A DNA stretch of 64,000 bases from Dechloromonas denitrificans (GCF_020510685.1 NZ_CP075185.1:2914001-2978000), one strand, 5' to 3'; counted from the stretch's first letter, positions 1 through 11,405 are shown. Notes: generated from the letters alone by a model not told the origin. Translations and numbers: made by a program.

Positions 1-99
1 GTCGGGCGGTCCGTCGTTGGGTCGGCGAGGTCCGCCACCACCGGGCTTGTCACCGTCATTACTGCCACGGTTGCCCCACTGCGGGTCATTGATCGACAT
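1..99 (-). CDS. hflK: HflK N-terminus (partial, cut by window start)
   Basis: Reading leftward from the ATG at 97-99, the frame stays open to the window edge for 33 codons. It begins MSINDPQWGN and continues into a Gly/Pro/Asp-rich stretch, which is the typical soluble N-terminus of HflK before its membrane anchor. HflK with HflC forms an SPFH-domain complex in the inner membrane that modulates the FtsH protease. The gene lies 37 bp downstream of hflX on the same strand, the usual hfq-hflX-hflK-hflC order. The call rests on this short N-terminus plus context, since the band-7 domain is outside the window. Confidence 0.8.
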   Translation of the reverse strand, partial: MSINDPQWGNRGSNDGDKPGGGGPRRPNDGPPD

Positions 100-136
100 G
101 AGAATACCTAGTGTAGGAATCATTGGTGTTGGGAAT

Positions 137-1291
137 TCACTTAGTGTAGTCGTGTTGAGCTTCACGCTCGGCATCGGCGAGAGCCTTCTGACGGGCCACT
201 GCCTTTGCCCGGGCATACTCGGCCAGCGATTCGCGCAGCATATCGAGACCGTCTCCTGAGCGCGCACTGACACGAACGCGCGCGATATTACCATATTCGT
301 CCCGCTCGACTCCCGGCGCCGCCTCGGTCAGATCGATCTTGTTCCAGACGACGACCTGGCGCAACTGGCTGGCGCCAATCTCTTCAAGCACCTTGTTCAC
401 TTCAAATACTTGCTCATCGCGAGCATGGCTGGCGCTATCCACGACATGTAGCAACACATCGGCATCGATGGCGGCCTCCAGCGTGGCATGAAAGGCATCG
501 ACCAGCGAGTGAGGCAAGTCGCGAATGAACCCGACGGTGTCGGAAATCACGATATTGCCGGCCCCCTCAATCCATAATTTGCGCGAAGTGGTATCCAGGG
601 TCGCAAAAAGCTGGTCGGCCGCAAAAACACCGGCATGAGTCAGCGCATTGAACAACGTTGACTTGCCGGCATTGGTATAACCGACCAGCGAAACATTCAG
701 CGTATCGCCTCGCCGCCGCGCCTTGCGCTGAACACCACGCTGCCGCGACAGCTTTACCAGACGCTCCTTGAGCAGCCTGACCCGGTTGCCGAGCAATCGG
801 CGGTCGGTTTCGAGCTGGGTTTCACCCGGACCGCGCATTCCGATACCGCCGCGCTGCCGCTCCAAGTGTGTCCAGCCCCGAACCAGACGGGTCGACAAAT
901 GCTCAAGCTGCGCCAGCTCGACCTGCAACTTGCCTTCCGCACTGGCTGCGCGCTGGGCAAAGATATCGAGAATCAGGCTGGTGCGGTCAATCACTCGACA
1001 TTTGAGCTCGCGCTCAAGATTCCGTTCCTGGGCCGGCGACAGTTCGTGGTTGAAAATCACCAGATCGGACGCGCCGGCAGCCAGCATAGCGGCAATCTCC
1101 TGGACCTTCCCCTTGCCGGCAAAGGTCTTCGGATCGGGACTTTGCCGCCGGCCAAAAACTTCGCCAACGACCACGCCGCCCGCCGACTCGGCAAGCAGAC
1201 GTACCTCTTCCAGCTGATCTTCGAGATCGGGCTGACCGAAGTCGAGTTGAACGATCACCGCGCGCTCGACGGCGGCTGGTCGTTCAGTCAT
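137..1291 (-). CDS. hflX: GTPase HflX
   Basis: A 384-aa ribosome-associated GTPase that splits stalled or heat-damaged 70S ribosomes. The N-terminal HflX domain covers about residues 10-180, including the Gly-rich FAGKGKVQEI region and the RGPGETQLE motif. The G domain then shows G1 GYTNAGKS, G3 DTVGF and G4 NKID. I start at ATG 1291 (MTERPAAVER). The frame can be extended to a TTG at 1327, but that adds 12 unconserved-looking residues with no ribosome site. It lies 60 bp downstream of hfq, and hflK follows, as in many proteobacteria. Confidence 0.96.
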   Translation of the reverse strand: MTERPAAVERAVIVQLDFGQPDLEDQLEEVRLLAESAGGVVVGEVFGRRQSPDPKTFAGKGKVQEIAAMLAAGASDLVIFNHELSPAQERNLERELKCRVIDRTSLILDIFAQRAASAEGKLQVELAQLEHLSTRLVRGWTHLERQRGGIGMRGPGETQLETDRRLLGNRVRLLKERLVKLSRQRGVQRKARRRGDTLNVSLVGYTNAGKSTLFNALTHAGVFAADQLFATLDTTSRKLWIEGAGNIVISDTVGFIRDLPHSLVDAFHATLEAAIDADVLLHVVDSASHARDEQVFEVNKVLEEIGASQLRQVVVWNKIDLTEAAPGVERDEYGNIARVRVSARSGDGLDMLRESLAEYARAKAVARQKALADAEREAQHDYTK

Positions 1292-1351
1292 GAGGAATTC
1301 TGGGAGGGAGAAGCAACGGCCCGCCAACTGGACGGGCCTTGGAGCGGGAGC

Positions 1352-1591
1352 TTATTGTTCCGCCGCCTGTTCTTGCTGGAGATTGACCGGGCGAGCTGGC
1401 ACTACCGTCGAGATGGCGTGCTTGTACACCATTTGGGTTACCGTATTCTTGAGCAGTACAACGTACTGATCGAAGGATTCGACCTGGCCCTGCAATTTGA
1501 TCCCGTTGACCAGGTAAATCGAAACGGGAACATGCTCCCGACGGAGAGCGTTGAGGAAGGGGTCTTGTAAGAGTTGCCCTTTGTTGCTCAT
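1352..1591 (-). CDS. hfq: RNA chaperone Hfq
   Basis: A 79-aa Sm-like protein that forms a hexameric ring and pairs small RNAs with mRNAs. The Sm1 region includes [15 protein letters not shown] and [18 protein letters not shown], and the Sm2 motif is YKHAIST. The C-terminal tail after the Sm core is only about 12 residues, so this is the short betaproteobacterial form without the long disordered tail of enteric Hfq. It lies between der (76-bp gap upstream) and hflX on the minus strand, and the gap may hold its own promoter. Start ATG 1591 has a GGAG-type ribosome site about 8 bases upstream. Confidence 0.97.
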   Translation of the reverse strand: MSNKGQLLQDPFLNALRREHVPVSIYLVNGIKLQGQVESFDQYVVLLKNTVTQMVYKHAISTVVPARPVNLQQEQAAEQ

Positions 1592-1667
1592 GGTGTGGAC
1601 TCCATGTGTGTTGTTATGAGTTGCCTAATGTACCCAAAATACCTCGGGTTGCCAAAGCATTTAGGGT

Positions 1668-2999
1668 TTATTTCTTGTCTTTGTCGGCAAACGGATTCTT
1701 CGCGCTGACAAACTGGATGCGCAATGGCGTTCCTTGAAGTTTGAATGCCTCGCGGAAGGTATGTTCAAGGTAACGGCGATAGCTATCGGTGATTTTATCG
1801 ACCGCATTGCCATGAACGACGATGATCGGCGGATTCGAGCCACCTTGGTGGGCATAACGTGGTTTCGGCCGGAAAAGACCATGCTTCGACGGCGCCTGCT
1901 TGGCCACCGCATCAGCCAGCACACGGGCCAGTCGGGGCGTCGACATTTTGGTCATGGCAGCGGCGAAAGCACCGTCGACCGAACGAAACAGCGACTCCAG
2001 ACCGATATTGTCGCGCGCCGAAATGAAATGGAATTTGGCAAAATCGAGGAATTTCAGCTTGCGCTCGAGGGTCAGGCGCGTCTGTTCCCGGGTATAGGCA
2101 TCGAGGCCATCCCATTTATTTACCGCGACGACCAGCGCGCGGCCGGACTGCACGATGAAATCGGCAATATGCGCATCCTGCTCGGAAACGTCAGCCTGAG
2201 CATCGACCATCAGAATGACGACGTTGGCATCCTCGATCGATTGCAGCGTCTTGACCACCGAAAACTTTTCAATAGATTCGAAAACCTTGCCACGCTTGCG
2301 CATGCCGGCGGTGTCGACCAGCACGTACTTGCGGCCGCCCCGCTCGAAATCGATTTCGATCGAATCACGCGTCGTACCCGGTGCATCGAAGGCGATGACC
2401 CGCTCTTCGCCAAGTAAGGTATTGATCAGCGTCGATTTGCCGACGTTCGGACGACCGACAATCGCGACGCGCACCGAGTCGGACTTTGCCTCCTCCTCAT
2501 CGGGCTCGGGAAACGCATCCAAAGCCAGATCGACAAGGCCGCGCACGCCTTCGCCATGGGCCGACGAAATTGCGTTGGGTTCGCCCAGGCCGAGCTCATG
2601 GAACTCAGCTTCGACCATCCCGTGATTCATGCCTTCCGCCTTGTTGACGGCGACAAAGACCGGCCGCCCGATCCGCCGCAGCTTGTTGGCAATTTCCTTG
2701 TCGTGCGGCGTCAGGCCGGCGCGGCCATCGACCACGAAAATGACGGCATCGGCTTCGACGATCGCCTGCTCGGTCTGGCGCGCCATTTCGTGCAGGATGC
2801 CTTCCTTGATCATTGGCTCGAAACCGCCGGTATCGACCACCAGATAAGGCTTGCGCCCGAGTTTCCCGTGGCCGTAATGACGGTCGCGGGTAAGCCCGGG
2901 CATATCGGCAACGATGGCGTCGCGCGACTTGGTCAGGCGGTTGAAAAGAGTGGATTTGCCGACATTCGGTCGGCCTACCAGAACTAACGTAGGTTTCAT
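1668..2999 (-). CDS. der: Ribosome biogenesis GTPase Der (EngA)
   Basis: A 443-aa essential GTPase in 50S subunit maturation, with the diagnostic tandem G domains. Two [10 protein letters not shown]-loops appear, at about residues 9-17 and 182-190. Each is followed by a switch/G3 region (DTGGF, DTAGM) and a G4 motif (NKAEG, NKWDG). A C-terminal KH-like domain begins near residue 360. The length matches the family. The start codon overlaps the stop of bamB by 4 bases, so the two are translationally coupled, which is the common bamB-der order. Confidence 0.98.
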   Translation of the reverse strand: MKPTLVLVGRPNVGKSTLFNRLTKSRDAIVADMPGLTRDRHYGHGKLGRKPYLVVDTGGFEPMIKEGILHEMARQTEQAIVEADAVIFVVDGRAGLTPHDKEIANKLRRIGRPVFVAVNKAEGMNHGMVEAEFHELGLGEPNAISSAHGEGVRGLVDLALDAFPEPDEEEAKSDSVRVAIVGRPNVGKSTLINTLLGEERVIAFDAPGTTRDSIEIDFERGGRKYVLVDTAGMRKRGKVFESIEKFSVVKTLQSIEDANVVILMVDAQADVSEQDAHIADFIVQSGRALVVAVNKWDGLDAYTREQTRLTLERKLKFLDFAKFHFISARDNIGLESLFRSVDGAFAAAMTKMSTPRLARVLADAVAKQAPSKHGLFRPKPRYAHQGGSNPPIIVVHGNAVDKITDSYRRYLEHTFREAFKLQGTPLRIQFVSAKNPFADKDKK

Positions 3000-4156
3000 T
3001 GAGCCTCGATTGCGCTCACGTTGCCGCCAGCGGTTTGCACCAGAAAGCTTGAACCGAGCAATTGAACCGGCGTACGGACAGATGTGCCGTCGGTCTTCTG
3101 ACGGGCAGCAAAACTGCCGTCTTCACGGGATAGAAAATGGACAATGCCTTCGGCGTCGGCCACGGCAACCAGACCACGGCGTACGGCCGGGCCGGAAAGC
3201 CGGCGATTGAGCAACTTGTCCTGTTTCCACAGGCTGCTGCCGGACAAACGGTCGAGGGCATGGACGGCGCCCTTGTCGTCGGTAACGAAGAGATAACGCC
3301 CGTCGAGCGCCAATCCGGCGGCCGAGGAGAGTTCGCGCGACCAGATCATCGCCCCGCCCTGCCCCATGTCGAAACAGGCAACGCGGCCCTGGAAGGCGAC
3401 GGCGCAGATCTGACGGCCATCGACAACCGGCGAAGCAACGATGTCGGCCACCCGATCCAGTTCGGTCGCGCCCTTGGGCAGCGCCACGGCGCCCTCCCAG
3501 ACCGGTGCTCCGTTCTGCAAGGACAAGGCGACCAATTTTCCACCGGGGAAACCGACAAAGACAAAGCGATCGGCAAAGACCGGCGATCCGGCACTGCGAA
3601 TCGACAACGTCGGCGTCGACCGCTGATAAACCCACTTGCGCGTTCCGTCGGCCACATCGAACAGGAAGACGCGGTTGTCGCCGCTCTTGACCGCGACACC
3701 GTCATCGCTGACGGTCGGGGCGGCCAGCACTTCGCTGGAAGCCTTGGCCTGCCAGAGCGGCTTGCCGTCCTCGGCCGAGAAGGCCAGGACATCGCCCCGC
3801 GGCGTACCGACGACAACCAGCCGAGCATTGGCGCCCACACCGGCCGACAATGGCTGACCGGCATTGATCTTCCAGACGGCTTTGCCGCCATCCAGCTTGC
3901 TGACCGCACCATCCCGGCCAGCGACATAAACGGCATTGCCGACCACCGCCGGCGCGAAGCTGTAGTCACCGGCCTTGCCGGCACTGGCCGACCACGCGGT
4001 GCGTACTTCGGCCGTTGCGACGAACGGCTTGAGCGGCTGCATTTTCGGACCGGAACTGGCAAACGGATTGAGCGAGCTGATACCGTCGGTAATGGTCGCA
4101 CAGCCATTCAGCATCAAACCGGCTGCAGCGAGAAGCAAGACCAGGCGGCGCGGCAT
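2996..4156 (-). CDS. bamB: Outer-membrane assembly lipoprotein BamB
   Basis: A 386-aa eight-bladed beta-propeller lipoprotein of the BAM complex, which folds outer-membrane beta-barrel proteins. The N-terminus is a lipoprotein signal ([19 protein letters not shown]), predicting lipidation at Cys19. Repeated PQQ-like blades with motifs such as GKPLWQ, GTRKWVY, GAPVWEG and GSSLWKQ run through the protein. It overlaps der by 4 bases and the upstream yfgM-like gene by one base, so the three are probably cotranscribed. Confidence 0.95.
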   Translation of the reverse strand: MPRRLVLLLAAAGLMLNGCATITDGISSLNPFASSGPKMQPLKPFVATAEVRTAWSASAGKAGDYSFAPAVVGNAVYVAGRDGAVSKLDGGKAVWKINAGQPLSAGVGANARLVVVGTPRGDVLAFSAEDGKPLWQAKASSEVLAAPTVSDDGVAVKSGDNRVFLFDVADGTRKWVYQRSTPTLSIRSAGSPVFADRFVFVGFPGGKLVALSLQNGAPVWEGAVALPKGATELDRVADIVASPVVDGRQICAVAFQGRVACFDMGQGGAMIWSRELSSAAGLALDGRYLFVTDDKGAVHALDRLSGSSLWKQDKLLNRRLSGPAVRRGLVAVADAEGIVHFLSREDGSFAARQKTDGTSVRTPVQLLGSSFLVQTAGGNVSAIEAQ

Positions 4157-4794
4157 CAGGCGGCCTCACCCAGGCTGTCGAGCTTTTGCTGGAGCAGTTG
4201 CTGGCCGGCCCCCGGCTTGTTTTCCGCCTTGTCCAGCGCAGCCTTGTAGGCAGCGCGGGCTTCCGGCTTTTTTCCCTGGGCCGTCAGCACGTCGCCCTTC
4301 AACTCGAGGAAACGGGCATCGAAGGTCGGCGCATGTGACGCCTCCAACTGCTTGAGCGCTTCGTCGTACGCCTTTTCATCAAGCTGTACAGCGGCCAGGC
4401 GCAATCTGGCGAGATCCTTGATTTCGTCCTTGCCATGTTCTGCGACCCAGCCCAGCTGGGCCTTGGCGGTCTTCAGGTCGCCGGCGTCGAAAGACTGCTT
4501 GGCAGCCAGCAAGGCCCCGAGCGAAGCATAGGTGGTCCGCCCGAACTTTTCGGCGAGCTCACCGGCGGCGCCCTTGACCTTCTGGGCATCGCCGGCCGCC
4601 ACGGCCTGTTCGAGCACGTTGTAAATGGCCGAAGCCTGTCCCGACTGGCTGCGCTGATACCAGTTCCAGCCCTGCCAGCCGATCACTACCAGGCAAAAGA
4701 CGGTAATCACCCCGGAAACGAGGTTGCCGTACATCTTCCACCAGGTTTTCAGCGTCGCTATCTGTTCCTGCTCTTCGAGGTCGTAATGCGCCAC
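4156..4794 (-). CDS. yfgM: YfgM-like TPR membrane protein (translocon-associated)
   Basis: A 212-aa protein with a cytoplasmic N-terminus (MAHYDLEEQEQIATLKTWWK), one membrane segment at about residues 24-44 (GVITVFCLVVIGW) and a periplasmic TPR-like helical domain. This architecture and its place between hisS and bamB fit YfgM, an ancillary SecYEG partner that links to periplasmic chaperones. It starts 4 bases after the hisS stop region. The gene symbol is by family and context. Confidence 0.85.
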   Translation of the reverse strand: MAHYDLEEQEQIATLKTWWKMYGNLVSGVITVFCLVVIGWQGWNWYQRSQSGQASAIYNVLEQAVAAGDAQKVKGAAGELAEKFGRTTYASLGALLAAKQSFDAGDLKTAKAQLGWVAEHGKDEIKDLARLRLAAVQLDEKAYDEALKQLEASHAPTFDARFLELKGDVLTAQGKKPEARAAYKAALDKAENKPGAGQQLLQQKLDSLGEAA

Positions 4795-4798
4795 GTGC

Positions 4799-6084
4799 TT
4801 ATTCCTCTTCGTCCGAATCGATCAATTGTCCGATGATGGCGTCAGCCAGATCATCAATTTTCAGCTTTTGCTGTGCCACGCCCTCTTCGCGCAACGACTT
4901 GAGTTGCGCTTCGCCGGTTGCCGCTTCGTCATCGCCGATGATCACGGCGAATGCCGCACCGCTACCATCAGCCTTTTTCATCTGCGATTTGAAGCTGCCC
5001 CCGCCGCAATGCAGCAACACATTGACTCCCTGGTCGCGCAGCCCTTCGGCAACGCGGAAAGCCAGACGGGAAGCTTCATCGCCCTGATGGACCAGATAGA
5101 CATCGGGCGCCGGGGCAGCCGGCTCACCACCGGCATCCTTGATCAAGGCAATCAGGCGCTCGATACCCATCGCAAAACCACAGGCCGCCGCCGCCTTGCC
5201 CCCCAGTTGCCCGACCAGGCCATCGTAACGGCCACCGGCACAAACCGTACCCTGCGCACCGAGACGGTCAGTGACCCACTCGAACACCGTCAGGTTGTAG
5301 TAATCGAGGCCACGAACCAGTCGCGGGTTGATCGTAAAAGGAATGCCGGCATCGCGCAACACACGTTGCACGCCTTCAAAATGGGCCAGCGACTCGGCCC
5401 CGAGGTAGTCGATCAGCTTTGGCGCGGCGGCGCACAGATCCTGCATCGCCGGGTTCTTGGTATCGAGAATGCGCAGCGGATTGGTATGCAGACGGCGCTT
5501 GCCGTCTTCATCAAGCAACTCGGCGTTTTCCTCGAAGTAGGCGATCAACGCGGCCCGGTGCAAGGCGCGCTCCTCCGGCTGGCCGAGACTGTTGAGCTGG
5601 AGGGCAATGCCGTCCAGCCCGAGGTCGGCCCACAGGCGGGCGCCCATCAGGATCATTTCGGCATCGATGTCCGGCCCTTCATAGCCGAGCGCTTCGACGC
5701 CAACCTGATGAAACTGGCGGTAACGCCCCTTCTGCGGCCGCTCATGGCGGAACATCTGGCCTATGTAATACAGGCGCTGCGGCTGGCGGGCGATCAAGTT
5801 GTGCTGAATGACGGCACGCACACAACCGGCCGTCCCTTCCGGACGCAGGGTCAGCGGTTCACCGTTCAGGCTGTCGATGAAGGAATACATTTCCTTCTCG
5901 ACGATGTCGGTCACTTCGCCGATGGCGCGCTTGAAGAGCGGCGTCGGTTCGACAATCGGCATGCGGATCGGGCGATAGCCGTAGCTCTTCAGCCAGGAGC
6001 GGATGGTGTCCTCGAACAGTTCCCAGAATTCGGCTTCGTCGGGCAGGATGTCGTTCATCCCGCGGACGGCTTGCAAGGTTTGAC

Positions 6085-6088
<4 letters not shown>
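4799..6088 (-). CDS. hisS: Histidyl-tRNA synthetase
   Basis: A 429-aa class II aminoacyl-tRNA synthetase that charges tRNA-His. It has the N-terminal [10 protein letters not shown] segment, motif 2 around [19 protein letters not shown], the histidine-specific [15 protein letters not shown] segment and the GGRYDGL motif, followed by motif 3 (GFAMGIERL). A C-terminal anticodon-binding domain covers about residues 330-425. It overlaps ispG by 4 bases. An open frame of 427 codons on the opposite strand is a composition artefact of this gene. Confidence 0.98.
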
Positions 6089-7314
<1,226 letters not shown>

Positions 7315-7317
7315 GAT

Positions 7318-8247
7318 TTACTCCAGAACGAAACGGGCGACGTCGCCGCGCATGTGCGGCGTCAGGTCGACGGCTTGACCATGCCAGAAAACACGCACGC
7401 CGGGCGCATAACCAACCACCAGCGAAAACGGCCCCTGGCCGGAAAGGCTTTGTTCCGAACCGGCAGCCACGCGCTGCGAGAAAACCAACTTGTTGTCGCG
7501 ATCGCGCACTTCCAGCCACGACTCCTTGTCGAAGACGAAGCGCATTTGCGGCGCAGTGCTGGCGGGCGCCGGTGTCGTCTCGGCCCCTGGTGCCGGTGCG
7601 ACGGGCTTCGCTTCGGTGCGCTCCGATGCAGGCGTCACTTCAGCCGGGGTTACCGCTTGCGGATTTATGATCTCCTGCGGCGTCGCCCCCGGCGGGAAAA
7701 CCGGCTCGGCAGGCGCGGCCGCCGGGTCGGCCGGGGCGGGTGCCGGCTCTTCCTTGCGAGCCAGCGAGTCAAGCAGGCTCTGGGTGCTTTCACGCAAAGC
7801 CGACAGATCGTTGGGAATCAGGAAATAGATCAGTCCGGCCAGGACGACCAGACCGGCGCCAGCCATGACGACCGCCCGGTCGCGGCGCGAGGCGGCCCCG
7901 CCGGTATGCGGCATCGAAGCAGGCCGGGCTTCGGGAACTGACAGACTGTTCACCGGTTTTTCGAGAACACTGTCGAGTTGCGCCATCAGTGGCGCCGGAT
8001 CAAGCTGGAGCAGGCGAGCATAATTGCGCACGAAGCCGCGAACGAACGTTGCCCCGGGCAGTGACGCCCAATCTCCATTCTCCAGTGCCTCGACTTGCCG
8101 TGCCCCCAGCTTCAGTGCCTGGGCGATATCGAGAACCGCCAACCCACGCGCTGTGCGCGCTGCACGCAGTTGCTCTCCGACCACGGGCTCAATAACCAAT
8201 ACTGCCGCTTCGGCAGTAATTTCGTCGGCGTTGATCTGCTCACTCAT
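7318..8247 (-). CDS. rodZ: Cytoskeletal protein RodZ
   Basis: A 309-aa bitopic protein that links MreB filaments to the cell-wall elongation machinery. Residues about 22-90 form the helix-turn-helix domain (LRAARTARGLAVLDIAQALKLGARQVEALE). A membrane segment lies at about 126-146 (AVVMAGAGLVVLAGLIYFLI), then an Ala/Pro-rich periplasmic linker, then a C-terminal DUF4115 beta domain (SWLEVRDRDNKLVFSQRV, LVVGYAPGVRVFWHG). It overlaps pilW by 4 bases and leads into ispG. Confidence 0.93.
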   Translation of the reverse strand: MSEQINADEITAEAAVLVIEPVVGEQLRAARTARGLAVLDIAQALKLGARQVEALENGDWASLPGATFVRGFVRNYARLLQLDPAPLMAQLDSVLEKPVNSLSVPEARPASMPHTGGAASRRDRAVVMAGAGLVVLAGLIYFLIPNDLSALRESTQSLLDSLARKEEPAPAPADPAAAPAEPVFPPGATPQEIINPQAVTPAEVTPASERTEAKPVAPAPGAETTPAPASTAPQMRFVFDKESWLEVRDRDNKLVFSQRVAAGSEQSLSGQGPFSLVVGYAPGVRVFWHGQAVDLTPHMRGDVARFVLE

Positions 8248-9044
8248 TCAAAATTACCCTTGAGGAATTCCTGATATTCGGGCGAATTCGGGAAACGCCC
8301 GCGCAGTTGCGAGGCGTAACCCCCTTCGGCCGCCCGGTTGCCGAGCTTGCGCTCGAGCCTGACGCCCAGCCAGAGTGCTTCGGGGCTCGGCGGCTCCATC
8401 ACTTTGAGCACGTCCTGCAGGTAGATCCGCGACTCCTCGAGATTGCCACGCTGGTAAAACAGCTTGGCCAACTGGAAGCGCGGCGTCAGACCGCCATCAC
8501 GCGACAACTGCAGGGCCTGCAACAAATAGCGTTGGGCGCCTTCGAGATCACCCGCCTTCAGGGCGCAAGTGCCGGCATTGCTGTAGGCACGATCGGGCGT
8601 CTCGTAAAGCGGGCTTTTCAGGGCATTCAGAAAATAGGCGATCGATTGGCGTTCCTTGCCTGTCTCGCAAAGATACCAGCCGTAGTTGTTATTCACTTCC
8701 GGATCGTTCGGCGCAATGTTGAGGGCCTGCCGAAAGTCATCCTCGGCCTTGCCGTACTCTTTCAGCGAGGTAAAAACCAGACCGCGGATACTGTAGGCCT
8801 GAAAGTAATTCGAATCGGCGGACAGCGCGATGCGCAGTTCATCAAGGGCAACCGACATGTTGCCGCTCTGGTAATACATCGCGCCGAGTTCGGTATGGAT
8901 CCTGGCCCGGTTACGCGGATCGTTGGCCGCCATGTTGCGGTCGGCCGGTACCGGATCGAATTTGTATTGCGCCTCGGCGGCAAAAATACAGAGCAGGCTC
9001 AGGGCTACCCCAGCAACCCGCTGTTTCAGCGAAAAGACTCTCAT
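8244..9044 (-). CDS. pilW: Type IV pilus biogenesis/stability protein PilW (PilF)
   Basis: A 266-aa TPR protein that helps PilQ secretin assembly. I start at ATG 9044, which overlaps the rlmN stop by 4 bases. The longer open frame upstream is rlmN read in another frame. A signal sequence covers residues 1-25 ([19 protein letters not shown]...AEA). Several TPR repeats follow, including [20 protein letters not shown] and [16 protein letters not shown]. The lipobox expected for this family is not convincing (SLLC), so it may be a plain periplasmic protein. Order rlmN-pilW-rodZ is typical. Confidence 0.9.
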   Translation of the reverse strand: MRVFSLKQRVAGVALSLLCIFAAEAQYKFDPVPADRNMAANDPRNRARIHTELGAMYYQSGNMSVALDELRIALSADSNYFQAYSIRGLVFTSLKEYGKAEDDFRQALNIAPNDPEVNNNYGWYLCETGKERQSIAYFLNALKSPLYETPDRAYSNAGTCALKAGDLEGAQRYLLQALQLSRDGGLTPRFQLAKLFYQRGNLEESRIYLQDVLKVMEPPSPEALWLGVRLERKLGNRAAEGGYASQLRGRFPNSPEYQEFLKGNFE

Positions 9045-10138
9045 GGCCTTGCCTCCTTGATCGGAATCACCCGCCCGGCAGTACGTTTGGTCTTGTCCTG
9101 GACCTGTCCGGCCAACTGGCCGCAAGCCGCGTCGATATCGTCGCCCCGCGTCTTGCGCGTCGTGGTGACGATGCCTGCCCCCATCAAAATATCGGCGAAA
9201 CGGCGCACCCGTTCGGCCGGTGAGCGGCGGAACGGCGAACCGGGAAAGGGGTTGAAAGGAATCAGGTTGAATTTGCACGGCACCGTCTTGACCAGCGCCA
9301 GCAGTTCGCGGGCGTGGGCGTCACTGTCGTTGATGCCGTCGAGCATCACATATTCAAACGTTATGAAATCACGCGGCGCTTTTTCCAGATAGCGCCGGCA
9401 GGCCGCCATCAATTCCTTGAGCGGATATTTCTGGTTGATCGGCACCAGCTCGTCGCGCAGTCGGTCATTCGGCGCATGCAGCGAAACCGCCAGGGCGACC
9501 GGGCATTCATCGCGCAGGCGATCCATCACCGGCACCAGACCGGAAGTGGACACCGTGACGCGGCGGCGGGACAGACCATAGGCGTTGTCGTCGAGCATCA
9601 ACTTGAGCGCAGCGACGGAATTTTCAAAATTGGCGAGCGGTTCGCCCATGCCCATCAGCACGACGTTGGAAATAACCCGCTCGTCGCCATGCACCGCCCC
9701 CAGGGCGTTATTGGCTAACCACACCTGGCCGATGATCTCGGCCACTGTCAGGTTGCGGTTGAAGCCCTGCTTGCCGGTCGAACAAAAGGCGCAATCGAGC
9801 GCACAGCCGGCTTGCGTCGAAACGCACAGCGTGCCGCGCTCGCCTTCGGGAATGAATACCGCTTCCACGGCATTGCCATTGCCGACGTCGATCAGAAACT
9901 TGCGCGTGCCGTCATCCGACAGCTTGTCGGAGACAACCACTGGCGGTGCGACAACCGCCTTCACCTTGAGCTTTTCGCGGAGGCTCTTGGCAATGTCGGT
10001 CATGGCATCGAAATCAGCCACGCCGGAACGATGGATCCAGCGCAGCACCTGCCGTGCCCGGAAAGGTTTTTCACCCTCCCCGGCAAACCAGGCAGTCAGG
10101 CCTTCACCATCAAGATCAAGAAGATTTTGCATCAGCAT
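9041..10138 (-). CDS. rlmN: Dual-specificity 23S rRNA/tRNA adenine-C2 methyltransferase RlmN
   Basis: A 365-aa radical-SAM enzyme that methylates C2 of A2503 in 23S rRNA and A37 in some tRNAs. The cluster motif CxxxCxxC is at Cys112, Cys116 and Cys119 ([19 protein letters not shown]). MGMGEPL follows at about residue 163, and the C-terminal [17 protein letters not shown] holds the second catalytic Cys. It is the first gene of the minus-strand run to pilW, rodZ and ispG, and is separated from ndk by a repeat pair. Confidence 0.97.
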   Translation of the reverse strand: MLMQNLLDLDGEGLTAWFAGEGEKPFRARQVLRWIHRSGVADFDAMTDIAKSLREKLKVKAVVAPPVVVSDKLSDDGTRKFLIDVGNGNAVEAVFIPEGERGTLCVSTQAGCALDCAFCSTGKQGFNRNLTVAEIIGQVWLANNALGAVHGDERVISNVVLMGMGEPLANFENSVAALKLMLDDNAYGLSRRRVTVSTSGLVPVMDRLRDECPVALAVSLHAPNDRLRDELVPINQKYPLKELMAACRRYLEKAPRDFITFEYVMLDGINDSDAHARELLALVKTVPCKFNLIPFNPFPGSPFRRSPAERVRRFADILMGAGIVTTTRKTRGDDIDAACGQLAGQVQDKTKRTAGRVIPIKEARP

Positions 10139-10146
10139 CCCAGTCC

Positions 10147-10206
10147 GTCATTCCCGCACCGGCGGGAATCCAGAAACGACTGGATCCCCGCTTGCACGGG
10201 GACGAC
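10147..10206. repeat. Inverted pair of dRS3-like ATTCCC...GGGAAT repeats
   Basis: Between rlmN and ndk. Copy 1 (10147-10173) is GTCATTCCCGC-N5-GCGGGAATCCAG-like. Copy 2 (10180-10206) is a diverged inverted copy, CTGGATCCCCGC...GGGGACGAC. They are 6 bases apart, so the whole unit can fold as a long cruciform. The core resembles the dispersed ATTCCC-N8-GGGAAT repeats known from Neisseria (dRS3) and other betaproteobacteria. No other copy was seen in the window. Confidence 0.75.
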
Positions 10207-10217
10207 GGGAGCGTGAA

Positions 10218-10646
10218 TCAACGACCGGCGTAAACGTTCATGCCCGGAAAGAAGAAACCGATTTCAACAGCGGCGGTTTCCGGGGCGTCAGAACCGTGCA
10301 CGGCATTGGCGTCGATCGATTCGGCGAAGTCGGCGCGAATGGTGCCGGCGGCAGCTTCCTTCGGATTGGTGGCGCCCATCAGTTCGCGGTTCTTGGCGAT
10401 GGCGCTTTCGCCTTCCAGCACCTGGATCATCACCGGGCCGGAGATCATGAAGGAAACCAGATCCTTGAAGAAAGGACGTTCCTTGTGCACGCTGTAGAAC
10501 TGACCGGCTTCCTGCGGGGACAGCCAGGCCATCTTGGAAGCAACGATCTTCAGGCCGTTCGATTCGAAACGGGAGTAGATCTTGCCGATAACGTTCTTGG
10601 CAACAGCGTCGGGTTTGATGATGGAGAGAGTGCGTTCGATAGCCAT
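10218..10646 (-). CDS. ndk: Nucleoside diphosphate kinase
   Basis: A 142-aa enzyme that transfers the gamma phosphate of ATP to nucleoside diphosphates through a phospho-histidine. The N-terminus [18 protein letters not shown] and the active-site signature [10 protein letters not shown] (His near residue 118) are intact, and the length matches the family. It lies upstream of the rlmN block but is separated from it by the inverted repeat pair. A TG-extended -10 is visible upstream, so it probably has its own promoter. Confidence 0.98.
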   Translation of the reverse strand: MAIERTLSIIKPDAVAKNVIGKIYSRFESNGLKIVASKMAWLSPQEAGQFYSVHKERPFFKDLVSFMISGPVMIQVLEGESAIAKNRELMGATNPKEAAAGTIRADFAESIDANAVHGSDAPETAAVEIGFFFPGMNVYAGR

Positions 10647-10686
10647 TTAATTGCTCCGCAAAAGCTAGTCAGTTGAAAAACGGGCG

Positions 10687-10695
10687 ATTTTAGCA
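10687..10695 (-). promoter_or_regulatory. Candidate extended -10 promoter of ndk
   Basis: On the minus strand, TGCTAAAAT forms an extended -10 element about 40 bases before the ndk start codon. No good -35 is seen at the usual spacing, which is common for TG-extended promoters. Motif reading only. Confidence 0.35.
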
Positions 10696-10718
10696 GAATA
10701 GCGGCGCCTACGCCTGCC

Positions 10719-11405
10719 TCACTGACCAGCGGCTTTGTCGTCCCTGGTCGCCTGCAGCGGCTCGCGCAGCAACGCAAAATCCCGTGGCGCAACGTACTGC
10801 AGCAACTCCTTGCCACCACCATCGACCAACACATCCAGGCCTTTTTTTGGATAGAGCAGATGCACCCGCTTTTCGGAAAGCACCAGCCGCTCGTCCGGTT
10901 GACCAAAGCGCTGGATTACCGTCGCTTCGTCGAGATTGACCGTCGGAATCACGCTGATCGCCCGCACCGGCATATTTTCAGCCGCTGCCAGATCATCCGG
11001 ATGCAAGGTGATTCGCCGCGTCGTGCTCTCCATGTGCTTGGCCTTCAGCGCCCGCTCGCGCATGGCAGAAATCGCGTCTTTTGAAGCATCGACCGTAACA
11101 ATCACTTTGGCCAGCACAAAACCGAGCGGCACCTGCGCGTAGTAGCCCTCCAGCGAACCCAACTCTTCAGGCTCGGCAATGATCGCCACTTCCATGTCCG
11201 CGCCCAGTTTCTGGCGCACGTCGCCCAGCGTACTGACGCCCGGCTTCAGACCAAACACCGTGCTACCGCCCTGGTTGTCGGATTCGACTTGCCACGGCAG
11301 GTTGTTGTTCGGATCGACGCCCTCGGGCTGACTGCCAAGCGGAATGAAGAACGGCACGATTAGCGCAACGACGATGACGGCAAGCAGGGCAAGAGCAAAT
11401 TTCAT
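10719..11405 (-). CDS. Membrane-anchored protein of unknown function
   Basis: A 228-aa protein I do not recognise. Residues 1-22 (MKFALALLAVIVVALIVPFFIP) form a single hydrophobic N-terminal anchor or uncleaved signal. The rest is soluble, with no cysteines, no evident catalytic motif, and a Lys-rich patch near LYPKKGLDVLVDGGGKELL. Segments such as GLKPGVSTLGDVRQKLG and VIQRFGQPDERL resemble the SmpA/BamE-like pattern in which a GxP...V...LG turn is repeated, suggesting two related modules. I start at ATG 11405, directly before the hydrophobic segment. It stands alone between ndk and the dctM terminator. Confidence 0.7.
   Translation of the reverse strand: MKFALALLAVIVVALIVPFFIPLGSQPEGVDPNNNLPWQVESDNQGGSTVFGLKPGVSTLGDVRQKLGADMEVAIIAEPEELGSLEGYYAQVPLGFVLAKVIVTVDASKDAISAMRERALKAKHMESTTRRITLHPDDLAAAENMPVRAISVIPTVNLDEATVIQRFGQPDERLVLSEKRVHLLYPKKGLDVLVDGGGKELLQYVAPRDFALLREPLQATRDDKAAGQ

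Noticed and set aside
17..259. Short plus-strand open frame at the window start
   Set aside because: Runs across the hflK start and hflX end on the opposite strand; no motif or ribosome site.
10147..10206. CRISPR repeat pair
   Set aside because: The two copies are inverted, diverged and 6 bases apart, with no spacer array and no cas genes.
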